Shown here piece by piece: positions 22,648 to 34,000 of a stretch of 64,000 nucleotides of DNA; position 1 is the first letter of the stretch, and each line of letters starts with the position of its first letter. This DNA comes from Pristionchus mayeri (taxonomy: Eukaryota > Nematoda > Chromadorea > Rhabditida > Neodiplogasteridae): contig BTRK01000006.1 in the NCBI GenBank assembly GCA_036245805.1, positions 11,254,365 to 11,318,364 of the forward strand, read 5' to 3'. Below the pieces are notes generated by a model, which did no database searches, had not been told where the DNA came from, and was given only the letters and a program-made list of their open reading frames with translations. The translations under genes were made by a program, and so were the position numbers.

Positions 22648-22872
22648 TGCGGAGACGGCACTTCTGCGGAAGACCGGACCAGGTCAAGGTTGTGTGATTC
22701 GTACCCCTTAGACGTTACTCATCTAAGGGAGGAATCTATTCAAAGATGGGATGTGTACACCTATTTAACCCTAACCTTATCTATAATGCAATCGCCAAAT
22801 TACATGGAAAACACTATGAATTAGCACTTTTCTCTTGGTCCGGTCTTCTGCAGAAGTGCCGCGGAGACAGTG
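22648..22872. repeat. Small foldback in intron of SDR fragment C
   Basis: GGCACTTCTGCGGAAGACCGG at the left end is inversely repeated at about 22838-22866 (CCGGTCTTCTGCAGAAGTGCC). The centre is about 150 bp. Confidence 0.6.
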
Positions 22873-23213
22873 TCAAGGAAAATGCAATATTGTTGAATAC
22901 TATTGAATCAACACTATCTAACATTCTTGAGCCACCCTTCGCTAACCACAACTTCTCCCATTCCCTCCTCACTCGAGGAACACTCCCGTCTGTCCCTCCA
23001 TCGCTGGATCGGCCACGGCGTACAGCACAGGACCCACCGCCTTCTCCGGGCGACTTTTGCGCATCATGAGGAATCTAGACATCAATCATTGAAATGATTT
23101 AGCTACACATTATCCTGTCAATGGAGACAAATGTCAGCGAAAAATGTAAAGCTGTGATTGCTTAGCAAAGCAGATGTTTTAGCTTACATTTAGGATATGA
23201 CCGTGTCGACATA

Positions 23214-23364
23214 TCCTAAAAAAAAGATGGAAGGACGAATTTGTGAAGCAACTTGGAGCTAATTGGGGGAGCGTTTGCACAAGAGACCCCGATAAATGGA
23301 AGAACTGTATCATCCACCAGGCCCAGACCTTGATCAATGGATAAATAATGATAATGATAATGAC
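23214..23364 (+). mobile_element. 5'-truncated non-LTR retrotransposon (LINE) tail with target duplication
   Basis: A 151-bp insertion is flanked by perfect 11-bp direct repeats GTGTCGACATA (23203-23213, 23365-23375). It encodes the last 43 or so residues of a reverse-transcriptase polyprotein, beginning KKRWKDEFVKQLGANW and including RDPDKWK, then a stop and a short ATGATA-type 3' run. The pattern RxRWxDDxxxxxGxxW...W is typical of the C-terminus of nematode RTE-like/Jockey-like elements. It lies in the first intron of SDR fragment C, on the opposite strand. Confidence 0.7.
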
Positions 23365-23574
23365 GTGTCGACATAAAACATTTTACATTTCGGAATCAAA
23401 AAAAAAGAAAAAAAAACATTGCAAACTTACACGTATGGATTCGGAATAATCCTACGGAGGAAGGACTCCTGGGTACGATTATTCGCGCCAAGATTCGGTT
23501 TGACCATTCCGGGATCAACCACAGTCACGGAGATGTTCGAATCTGAAAGAATGGAATGGAATATATGATTGTAA

Positions 23575-23746
23575 TGTTATTGGCACCCGGATATTTGATG
23601 CTGCGACCTCTCCCTATATCCCGATGTCCTCCTCTCTTTTGCGTTTTTCGCTCAGAATACGACAGGTTGTAGAATACCTGTCCATCTGGGCCAAAGCGCC
23701 AGAAAATATGGAAATGACAAATTCTTTTCGTCATTCTTTTCGTCAC
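23575..23746. repeat. Isolated unit of the 237-bp satellite
   Basis: It holds most of one satellite unit (CACCCGGATATTTGATGC to GGGCCAAAGCGCCAG), about 2.4 kb away from the array and directly upstream of the first retained exon of SDR fragment C. It may mark the breakpoint that removed the 5' exons. Confidence 0.65.
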
Positions 23747-23924
23747 GAGTGCTCACCAAACCTCGAATGAGTCAACAAAGATTGTCTGGGATCGGGAGAA
23801 AAGTAACTGAAAAATAGAGAAGGACGAGTGGGCACGGAGGCAAACATGTTGATATCCTGTATAAATATGCCGAGGAGAAGGCAACATACACCAGTTCTAT
23901 CGCTATCGCATGTTTACTGTTACT

Positions 23925-24080
23925 GTTACCACGTATACCGTGTACCGTATACAGTATACGATATACCGTATACCGTTTACCAATCTGAATAACGTATGCC
24001 GTATACCGCATACTGTATCAGAATACCGCATACCGTATACCGTATATCGTATACCGTATACCGTACCAGAATACCGTATT
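23925..24080. repeat. ATACCGTATACC repeat upstream of the SXP/RAL-2 gene
   Basis: About 150 bp of imperfect GTATACCGTATACC units end 27 bp before the start codon at 24107. A shorter run lies in the first intron (24205-24250). The units are self-complementary around TATA/GTATAC. The run occupies the expected promoter of the gene, so it is part of the promoter, a decayed repeat, or both. Confidence 0.6.
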
Positions 24081-24106
24081 CCTCTTGCCATCCTTCACCT
24101 TTCAGC

Positions 24107-26100
24107 ATGCACCGCATCCTTCTCGTCTCCTCTCTTCTTGCTGTTGCCTTTGCTCAGTACGGGGGCGGGTACCCGCAGCAGCAACAGGTGAGGATTGCTT
24201 CTGTTTTATACCGTATTCATTAGGCTGCATACCGTATACCGTATACCGTACATGTCAGTCAGGCCGTAGAGAGAGGGTACGCAAAGTGAAGAGTCATTCC
24301 AAGCTCAGACCTTCCTTTCAGCAGGGCAACGGATACTACGGACAGCAACAGCAGTGGCCCCAACAGCAGCAACAGCCTATGCAGCAGCAGAACAGATACA
24401 ATCAGCAGCAACAATACCAGCCGCAGCAGTATCAACAACAACAACAACAACAATACCAGCAACAACCTCAACAACAACAACAACAATACGGCAACAACAA
24501 CAACAACAAAAACGGAAGAGGAATGACCGGAGGAGCCAGTGAGTCTTCGAATGTATTTATTTTATAGATTCCTAATTTTCAGACAAGCCGGATGCTCCTC
24601 CTTTCCTGCAGAACCTTACGAGCCAGGCAGTGACCGAGTACAACAAGATCAAGGCGAGAAATTAATCAACGAGCCAATCTTACGGTACCGTATGACGTGT
24701 TAAATATTGATTGATTGAAGGCGAGAAACGTGACGAAGGATCAGATCACTGAGGCAGTCGGCAACTGGTCAACCACCTACAATGTTACTGTGAGTGAGCC
24801 ATTTTAGGGATGACTTCGCAACAAACGTCTCTTCAATCTGCGTGCTGTCTCGCATGCTTGAGAGAGTGTGCAGATTGAAGGGAGTTATTCATTGCTCAAC
24901 TGCTAGAGTTCGAGAAATGAAACCATGATCTCTTCATTCTACACACACTCTCGCCGTTCCACTGGTCGAGAGAGTGTGTAAAATGAAGAGACGGTGACCC
25001 GAATTACGAACTCTAGAAGCTGCCCATCAGAACCTACTGCTAGAAGTGTCAATATTTCAATCTCTCTACTGGGCGAGTGGCGAGAGAGCATGGAAAATGA
25101 AGAGACGTTAACACTAATTTCGAAATCTAGGGAGTTCTCATTCCATTCAGGAGCAAGTGACGGCTTACACGACCAAGCTGGAGCTGGCGAGACAGAACGT
25201 GAGCGCCGCCGCTGAGCAACTGCCCACCATTCTCGGCCAGGTTATTGGGATATCTGACTCTCTCCATTCATCACGCTCTCTCACCCATTCTAACTGGACA
25301 GAGTGCATGTGAAATGATACACGATAACTCAGTGATCAACTACTGAAAGTAGTGAAAGATCAAATATCAGACATAATTTCTTAGTACTTCTTATTGATTT
25401 TTGTATTGTTAAAGGAGGACTGACGGCAAAGTTCAACTTTGGACCCTCTCATTGCCATGACCTAGCTCCCCACCCCCCCTTAACGACTAAAGGCTCCAAA
25501 AAAATTACATTAATATCTCTACTCTCATCAGAGTTATGATTAGTTGGCTGAGTGCCATGGACACTTGTGGGACAGGGAAGTGCGCGAATTCAAATATCTT
25601 GAAGTTTTGTCAAAAACTGGTGGGGATCGAACCCGCAACTTTCCGATTACGTGACGGCTGCTCTACCACTGACCTATCCTACCGAAGTGTGTATGCTTCC
25701 TAGCTCGCGCTATATTCTTTGGGGGGGGGGGGGGTGGAACCTCCCTTCTATCGATGTGGCTACTTTGCCGAGAGCCCTCGTTTAAAGGAATATTCGAGAA
25801 CAGTCATGAGAAAAATTTTTTCAGATCTTCAAGTTCATGGCAGATGAGAATCTCACGCCGTCTCAGGAGAGAGCGAGCATCGAACAGGTAACACCAATAA
25901 CAACAACAACCACAACAACAACAACAACAAAATAAAAATACGTTTTAAAATATTTATTTCAGTTGTACGCCAACCTGACCTACCCCCTGACGACGCTGAC
26001 TAAGACAGCGTTGATTGCTGCGAAAAATGGAGGAGAAGAGAAGACAGAAAAGGGCAAATTGTACGACGACAAGGGAGAAATCATCCCGAGTCGTCGCTAG
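24107..26100 (+). CDS. Secreted SXP/RAL-2 (DUF148) family protein with Gln-rich N-terminus, 7 exons
   Basis: Exons 24107-24187, 24322-24538, 24583-24653, 24721-24789, 25151-25240, 25825-25887, 25963-26100 give 242 residues. The N-terminus is a signal peptide (HRILLVSSLLAVAFA). Residues 18-95 are dominated by Gln and Asn with scattered Tyr and Pro. Residues from about 100 form the all-helical DUF148 core: PPFLQNLTSQAVTEYNKI, then KDQITEAVGNW, EQVTAYTTKLELA and LTPSQERASIEQLYANL. SXP/RAL-2 proteins are secreted nematode proteins; some bind Ca/Mg and several are host-facing antigens, but the function is not settled. Intron 3 has a GC donor (GCGAGA). The ATG stands one base after CTTTCAG, a likely trans-splice site. 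AATAAA is at 26230. Intron 5 contains a TTAA MITE and introns 4-5 hold GAGAGAGTG hairpins. Confidence 0.88.
25409..25785. mobile_element. TTAA-flanked MITE with tRNA-like core, copy 1
   Basis: Flanked by TTAA at both ends (25409-25412, 25782-25785) with inverted termini AGGAGGACTGACGGCAAAG and CTTTGCCGAGAGCCCTCG. TTAA duplication is the piggyBac habit. The core (25616-25684, - strand) is tRNA-like with GGTTCGATCC and GGTCAGTGGTAGAGCA. A close copy is at 40783-41142. It lies in intron 5 of the SXP/RAL-2 gene. Confidence 0.75.
25616..25684 (-). other. tRNA-like sequence inside the TTAA MITE
   Basis: On the - strand a perfect D-arm motif (TCAGTGGTAGAGCA, A box) and T-arm (GCGGGTTCGATCCCC, B box) are spaced as in a tRNA. 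The anticodon loop would be CACGTAA, which lacks U33, and the acceptor stem does not pair well, so it is not a functional tRNA. The copy at 40981-41049 keeps both boxes. Confidence 0.5.
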
Positions 26101-28083
26101 AAAAATACTGGTTTATTCAATCTTCGAAGTATTCTGTGATATAATCGCATGACTTTTTCTTGACTTCTCAAGTCGATCGAATTCTCTTGCTCTGAATTGT
26201 ATCCATACGAGACCGTGCACTTTATTCAAAATAAAGTGAATTTTATCAGCAGATCCTTTGTTCTCTTCACACCATCAATAATAAGAATCATACTATTTAG
26301 ATAACTGGAACGAACTTGAAATTGAATGAATGCTGCAATTGCAAGAATTTGTCTGATTCATACATTTCTGCTCATTAGTGAATTCTGTAGAAGAATAAAT
26401 TAGCTGAGAATAATAATAATAATAATGATAAATAAAATTTTAACACATTGAGGCATTCCCGGAAGTCACAGCGGAACAACTCAGTGAGCCTGATCACAGT
26501 GATTCTTACGTGATCTTCTCAGAGAACTCGTGGAAGCAGCCTGACATCACAGAATAAGCAACCGAAGTTATATTCCACCTCAAATCAAGCACCTAAAACT
26601 GTTAGAGAACATCTATCACCACTTCTGCTTTGCAAGAAATTACCCTCTCAATTACTCTCTCCAATCTGCACGCTTTCTCGCCGATCTGAACAATAAGAAA
26701 GCGCGCTGAATGAAGGGAGTAATTGTTGGCTAAGTCGTCTCTTACCTGTGCTGCTTTTGTGTAGAACAGTATGCCAACTGAGTACAAACTGAGTCAGGAT
26801 AGGTAGTTCCCACATACTCGCTGTGCCTATCTCTTTCTCTCTCGAAGCCACCTCCGCATTGTTATGTTAGACACATCTCTTCTTGTTTGCTTGTTTTCCT
26901 CATCTGTTTCCACACGAACTCACAAGTTGAGACGAACAAAGAGATCAGGGGGTGTAATCGTCTGACTCTCTCCGGTTTGCATGCTCTCTCGCTTTCTCTG
27001 AACTGCGAGAGAGTGTGCAGTATGAGGAGAGTTGGACCGTTTCTCAGGAGAGGAGAACTTCCTTCTCATCTCCTCATCTCGATGGTGCCTAACCTCTGGA
27101 AATCATGTGGAGATCAGGGGCCAACAAGTTTGATCAGTTGACAGATAAGAACATGAAATCCCTCAGCATACATTATCGTTATGACTCCTTGAAATAGAAT
27201 ATGAAGACAACGACATGAAGTTCACTGAATGCACAATAAGAGCGCGGAGTTCTTAGAATACGAGACTCTTTCAATTCCACNNNNNNNNNNNNNNNNNNNN
27301 NNNNNNNNNNNNNNNNNNNNNNNNNNNNNNNNNNNNNNNNNNNNNNNNNNNNNNNNNNNNNNNNNNNNNNNNNNNNNNNNNNNNNNNNNNNNNNNNNNNN
27401 NNNNNNNNNNNNNNNNNNNNNNNNNNNNNNNNNNNNNNNNNNNNNNNNNNNNNNNNNNNNNNNNNNNNNNNNNNNNNNNNNNNNNNNNNNNNNNNNNNNN
27501 NNNNNNNNNNNNNNNNNNNNNNNNNNNNNNNNNNNNNNNNNNNNNNNNNNNNNNNNNNNNNNNNNNNNNNNNNNNNNNNNNNNNNNNNNNNNNNNNNNNN
27601 NNNNNNNNNNNNNNNNNNNNNNNNNNNNNNNNNNNNNNNNNNNNNNNNNNNNNNNNNNNNNNNNNNNNNNNNNNNNNNNNNNNNNNNNNNNNNNNNNNNN
27701 NNNNNNNNNNNNNNNNNNNNNNNNNNNNNNNNNNNNNNNNNNNNNNNNNNNNNNNNNNNNNNNNNNNNNNNNNNNNNNNNGTGTTGTGACTAGAGATGGC
27801 TTATCAGGAAAGACTCTCTTCATTCCGCGTGCTCTCTCGTCGATCAGATCTGGAGAGAGTATGCAAAAAGGAGAGAGCAAATTCTTGCTAAGCCATTCCT
27901 TGTTGTGACAGAGAATCGTGCCGATTTGGCGTACCCAAAGGAGGTTGGAAAGACGGAGGGAAAAGATGGGATAGATCAGGCGAGAATGGTGGCATGTGAA
28001 AGCAGGGGAAGGCAGCGGTAGGTCGCGCGACCTACCGCATCGATCGATAACTGAATGTTAATGTGGTGCAATGCTACTCCTTC
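26101..28083. other. Intergenic region between convergent genes, with assembly gap
   Basis: The 3' flank of the SXP/RAL-2 gene (+) meets that of the Cys-rich secreted gene (-). It holds the AATAAA at 26230, three GAGAGAGTG-type hairpins (26650-26729, 26961-27035, 27811-27880) and 500 Ns at 27281-27780. I see no gene in the readable part. Confidence 0.6.
27281..27780. other. Assembly gap (500 N)
   Basis: A run of exactly 500 Ns, probably a fixed-size scaffold gap; the true length is unknown. Confidence 0.99.
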
Positions 28084-31000
28084 TTATCGACCAGTGTTGG
28101 TGAGATAGTGGATCGACTGGTACCAGGTGTTCGGCTGGAACCGGTTCCAGAACGTGTCCTCCTGCAAAATCGATTATTGGGTACGGTAGTTTGCGACAGT
28201 CCTGTCGGATACGGTAGTAAAGTAATACTAATTATCATGCTGTAGAATTTAGCAATCGAATGCATCAATTGATATCGCAAGGTTACTGTAGGAGTGCGGT
28301 AGTAGAATCGCAAACTGACCTTGGGCGTCTTCTCACCGGTGTGAGAAGCTGCGAGTTCCTCTTCTGACGGCACGGGAGGAGTGAGGGTGACGCGGAGCGG
28401 CTTGAAAGTCGCGCGCCTGAGGATTACGGTAGACTATGGTATCGATTGGGTAAGCTACCGTAACCTAACGATGTTACGGCATCGATCATCAGATAGGTCG
28501 TAGCTTATGGTTTGTATTAGAATAGGATACGTTGGGGATATGAGGATACGGTAAATATCGCAGAATACAGTAGTTCGGGGGAATACGGTATGTTACTGTA
28601 TGGACTAGATAACTCACGACGAAGTAGTGGTGGTGCTCGATGCTGCTACAGTCGTAGTCGCTGCCGGAGCGGTCGTCTTCTTGGATACGGCCTTGCGGGC
28701 GGGACCATTACGACGAGTTGTAGCAGCTACCGTAGTCTCCTCTTCCTCCACCTGCGATCGAGAAGTGAGTTTATTGTTGGAAAAGTTGCCAGAAATGAGC
28801 AATGAACTGCGTGATCGTCTGACTCTCTCCTCTTTCTGTGCTCTCTCACTTTCTCTACCGTGCGAGAGAGTGTGCATAACGATGAGAGTCAGAGCATTGC
28901 TCTGATCGTGACCTACGCGAAACCATGATCTAATTCATTCTACACCCACTCGGTTGGGTGATTGAGCGCGTAGAGTGATGAAAGAACCCTCTGATGAGCA
29001 GACAAAAAGAAGCCAATCATAATCGTGACCACCTCAATCTCCGTCGATTCCTCAACTGCATCTGTAGTGGCGAGAACATCCTCCTGAACAGATTATCGAT
29101 ATATTTTAATCATTGTCGATTAGCTCATTTAATCCCTATTCTGGAGACTTCAGCACAAGAAGGAGGAATGAAAAGGCACATGCATGTTGATGAACAAACG
29201 CGAAAATCCACTCCTGGCTTTGTAATCGAATTTCGGATGAGTTTCAGGCATGCGTTGAATCATCGAAAGGGTTGTGGTGGACAGTAAGTATGGCGGAATG
29301 GTAAAAAAAATAATATTCTGGGAAAAGTGATATTATGAAATGAATAGGTTTCACCACCATCGGTGTTGGACTTTTAGAATAAATCGAATTTCGGATTAGT
29401 TTCAGGAATGATTTAAATCATCACGCGCGCGGGGTGGACAGTGCGGAATGTGGAGAGTAGTGTTGTTTTTATCGAGCGTTGCTCGCGAGCGCTCGTTGCT
29501 CGAGCGATCAATTTCGACTAGCACTTGAGCACTCAATCGCTCGAGCGGTCATTCTTAGAGAGTCGCTCGAGCAAGAGAGGCGCTCGAGTGACGATGCTCG
29601 AGCAAATTAATTATTTGCATAGAATAGCTACGCCAGAATCATTCAATAATTTCAACGAGCACTCGACGAGTGATCACTTTTTTGCGAGCGCTCGAGCACC
29701 GCTCCCACTCGAGCGATTATGTAAGAGTGATCGCTCGAGCGATTGAGTGCTCGAGCGCTCTTCAATATTAAATTGCTCGAGTGAGACGAGCACTCGGAAT
29801 AACATCACTAGTGGAGAGGGTGGAACAAAAAAAATATAATGATTGCCTCGTGCAAACGGATAGAGCAAGTCGATCGAAATAACAACACTAAGAGCAACAG
29901 ACGCGCGCGAATTTGAAATAATTCAAAGATAGATCAAAGAATAGCAGAAGCGTTTACGACCTGTAGTGAGATTCTATCTATTCAATCCAATCCAACATCT
30001 TCTCTCAAGCACACCGCAAATGACCATTTTGAAATGAGAAGAACGGAATTTTCTGACCCCACTTGATGTGCGCCCAGAAAGCGACAACAGATAAATATTG
30101 TATTGCATTTATAGATCAAAGATCACACCTCTTCTTCCTCCTCCTTCTTGACACTCTTCTCCGTGGTCGCCTTGGACATCAGCTTCTGCCACTCCGGCAC
30201 CTTAATTAATTGTTTAATAATACATAATTCGTTATTTATTTATTACCTTCTTCGGCCTCGCACCGGCGGGCTTCGCGGGGGCCTCACTGCAATGAGAACG
30301 ATATTTTTTAGTGTCTTGCACACTTTCCTGATGTCTAACTTTTCAAAGTAATGTGTCTGAGAGTTCTGGCACTCTCAGCAATGTCTGAGTCTGTGGCACT
30401 AGGGTTGGCAACCCAGGAAGCGCCACGTGACTTCTCTCCGATCAGAGACCACGCGAAATAAGGAGTAATTTCATGCGAAGCATTTTCAATTTCCCTGAGC
30501 ACAGCGAAACTCCATACCAGATTGGATGATGACTATTTTGCAATCATGTTTCTTATATAACAATTGTCCCTCGTAACCCTGAGTTCCCTGACCCTGATCC
30601 TACCCCGATCCCTGATCCCTGATCCTGTCTAACTCCATCAAACTCACGTCTCCTCCTTCTCGGTCGTCGTGACTGCAGGTGTTGGAGTCGCCTTCACCGG
30701 CGACTTCTTAGTCACGGAGTTCGACGTCGCCGGCTTCGTCAACTTCAGATGATTCATCTCGCGCGTTTTCTGAATTATCGATCGATCAGGATACCGTAAC
30801 CTGGAGTTAGCTGATTTACCACGATGTTTATACCTTTGATGTACCGTATTATGATCATTTAGGGATTGGTAAATCCTCCTATAATCCCAGTATACCTGCA
30901 CGGATAAAGATTGTTTTCGAATTTTTAGTTCTCGTAGCAAAATCCTACAGTAATTAGAAAGAAAGCCAATTTTCGATAGATAAATCCTACTGTAACCACC

Positions 31001-34000
31001 GTATACCTGCGTGGACGTCTCGATGGGATGGGCGTCGAGGATGCCGCTGCCGTTGCAGAGTGAGGTTGCGAAGCAGCGAGAGATCATCTGGGATTACGGT
31101 ATCGAGAGATTATTGATTGTTGAAGATATCGATTGATATTAGTGTCTAATGATCCGCACAGTAGAATTGATTTTAACCCGCAAATCGAGTGTAAATGCGC
31201 ACGATGAAACATAAATTGACATGCGCGGCGATCGAAAGTATTCAAATTTGGCTTCTGAATTTTTTATATTCTGCAAGTTTGTGCTATGAGAGATTATGCA
31301 AAATCGGCTGGAACAAATCACTGGAAATGCTACTCTGTGCAGGTGCTCTTCCGTATCTCCAGCAGACTGACCGAGTATGGGAGTTTGAGAAAGTGAGAGA
31401 GGGAAAGAGAAAGCTGAGGAACTATCACGGAACGACGCAATGACTTTTCTTTTTTAAATTTTTTTTAACATAAATTTTCAAATTTTCGAAGATTACCTGG
31501 TGGACATAAGCTTTGGCCTTGTAGGCGTCCTTATTGTACTTTGTGAGGTAGGCATCGAAGTTGGAGGAAGACTGAAATTGAAGTGTTATTAATTAACTAT
31601 TCGTTGGTTAGCTGCTGTCTAAGAAATTTGATATAAGGAAATTCGCAAAGTTCCCTCTTTGAGGGACCTTTTTTTTGCTTCGCAAATATACTAGACAGAT
31701 TAGGTATAGAAGAGTCTCTTAATTTTATTGATCCTTGATCTATATTCAGCAGTTCGGTTTGCGAATCACAGTACTAACTAACCAAAAAAGAAGAAGAACT
31801 GACTTCTCTGCAAAAGAGAATAAGCGAATATGAGTGCGTTCGCGTAAGAATCGCACTTTTCTCGGGAATGGCGGTACAGCAAAAAGAGACCCTTCGCGGT
31901 TTACACATTTTCTGATACCCCAAAGTGTCGATTTCTGTGTTTCAATAATTTTTAATTAATTAATTATCATAATTATGCATGCACAAAGTTTGACCGTTTC
32001 TCTTTTCTTTTTCATGCTACTCAGCTTAGATGAGCTCGATTCCAACGAAACTGGGGAATTAGGGCCTACTCGACATGGCGCATCGAACTTTGTCTTAAGT
32101 TTATGCAAATTCGAATTTTTAAATTTTCATGAAAATTTCAAAAATTTATTTCTCAAAAGTACGGCCGAACACATAGCTGGATTTTTGATATGTGGTGACA
32201 CTTGGCATGAACTACCTGAGAAAAAAATTTGGGCCGATTTGGATTAATCAGAATATGTTTTGTCCTTAAAAACTGTGAATTTCGTTTAGAGGGAAACCAT
32301 TCATTCCGCGCCGCTCGCTCTACCCGCGCGGTCAGAAATGGCTTTCTCGAATGAGTTGATTGGACAGACACAAATGTGTTTCACATTCATTTGTTATTCA
32401 CGCTCGAAGATCGAAGGCATGATCGATTATTAGTGCTATGATTATGAATAGGGATCACAAGGTGGATGACCGAAATCATCCCACAGGCCTAATTGTGTGG
32501 TTAATGAGTTCTTATGCGCTAAATATGAGGTTGATATCAATGTTTTTGTCACTCCGGGTGAGAGACGGGCGAGAGAGTGGATTGAGATGGACGAGAGGAA
32601 GCAGCAGGAGTAGCAACCGATGCGCATTTCGAAAAAAATGTTCGCAGCCAAATCATTCGCTCACAAAAGCATTCGAAAGCGCTTTCCATCCCCGTTCGAT
32701 ATAGCCCTGGCGCGATGGTAAACGTTTCCACTAAGTAGGTCGGCATACGATTTGTTTGTGAACGACATAACTTAGAAAACTTTTTCGAAATGCGCATCGG
32801 TTGCTACTACTGCTGCTTCCTCTCGCCCATCTCAATCCACTCTCTCGCCCGTCTCTCACCCGGAGTGACAAAAACATTGATAGCAACCTCATATTTAGCC
32901 CCATAGGAACTCATTAACCACACAATTAGGCCTTGGGATGATTTCGGCCATCCACCTTGTGATCCCTATTCATAATCATAGCAATAATAATCGAGCATGC
33001 CTTCGATCGTCGAGCGTGAATAACAAATGAATGTGAAACACATTTGTGTCTGTCCAATCAACTCATTCGAGAAAGTCATTTCTGACCGCGCGGGTAGAGC
33101 GAGCGGCGCGGAATGAATGGTTTCCCTCTAAACGTAATTCACAGTTTTTAAGGACAAAACATATTCTGATTAATCCGAATCGGCCCAAATTTTTTTCTCA
33201 GGTAGTTCATACCAAGTGTCACTACATATCAAAAATCCAGCTATGTGTTCGGCCGTATTTTTGAGAAATAAATTTTTGAAATTTTCATGAAAATTTAAAA
33301 ATTCGAATTTGCATAAACCTAAGACACAGTTCGATGCGCCATGTCGAGTAGGCCCTAATTCCCCAGTTTCGTTGGAATCGAGCTCATCTCAGCTGAGTAG
33401 CATGCAAAAGAAAAGAGAAACGGTCAAACTTTGTGCATGCATAATTATGATAATTAATTAATTAAAAATTATTGAAACACAGAAATCGATAGAGGACACT
33501 TTGGGGTATCAGAAAATGTGTAAACCGCGAAGGGTCTCTTTTTGCTGTACCGGAAGGGGTGCGACTCTTAGGCGAACGCACTCATATATTATAAATTCAA
33601 TAATATATTCAACTGGATCACCTTGCAGTACGCGGCATCAGACGCATCAGCGCACTGGTAGGTCACCTTCTCGCCTGCAGAGATTGAAGATTGAAGATCA
33701 AAGATGACAGATCTTTTGGAAATTATCGCCACGGCCTCGCGATTTCCCGCACGCTCTCAACAGGAGGGAACGGGGAGAGAGAGTGAATAGACTGAAGATA
33801 CAGTTGTATCTCTTGTCGAATTTTGATCAGAAATCATGAAGCTCTTGCCAGCCATTTTCTGTTTTTATAGAATTTTTTTTCACCCCTACTGATCCAGGAA
33901 CTCATTGAGTTGGCCTTCATTCAGACAAGAAAATATCTGACATGAAACACATCCGAATCACGATAATGCTTCTTTCAAAAATTTTCTTCTTTCAAAACGA

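Larger units (their letters stand above)
21470..23542 (-). pseudogene. 5'-truncated SDR paralog C (last five exons only)
   Basis: Exons in transcript order: 23542-23431, 23074-22973, 22542-22453, 21781-21703, 21523-21470. They match exons 11-15 of genes A and B (SNISVTVVDPGMVKPN, then EKAVGPVLYAVADPAMEG, then RRKLWEVSERYTR, then FADRLSTLNPSIN, ending VMHDLQ and stop) with conserved phases and no stops. The Rossmann fold and active-site exons are absent: the next 560 bp upstream hold a stray satellite unit and then the divergent SXP/RAL-2 gene. It is a gene fragment with no dehydrogenase capacity unless distant exons are trans-spliced. An AGGTCGGATGAG MITE, a small foldback and a LINE tail lie in its introns. 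Confidence 0.75.

Noticed and set aside
24259..24486. Leu-rich frame on -
   Set aside because: Antisense of the CAA/CAG-rich exon of the SXP/RAL-2 gene.
27179..27880. Long open frames on both strands across the N gap
   Set aside because: They are produced by the 500 unknown bases; the readable ends are hairpin repeat.
33046..33264. Frame conserved with 32153-32371
   Set aside because: The two are the arms of one inverted repeat, so the similarity is structural, not coding.
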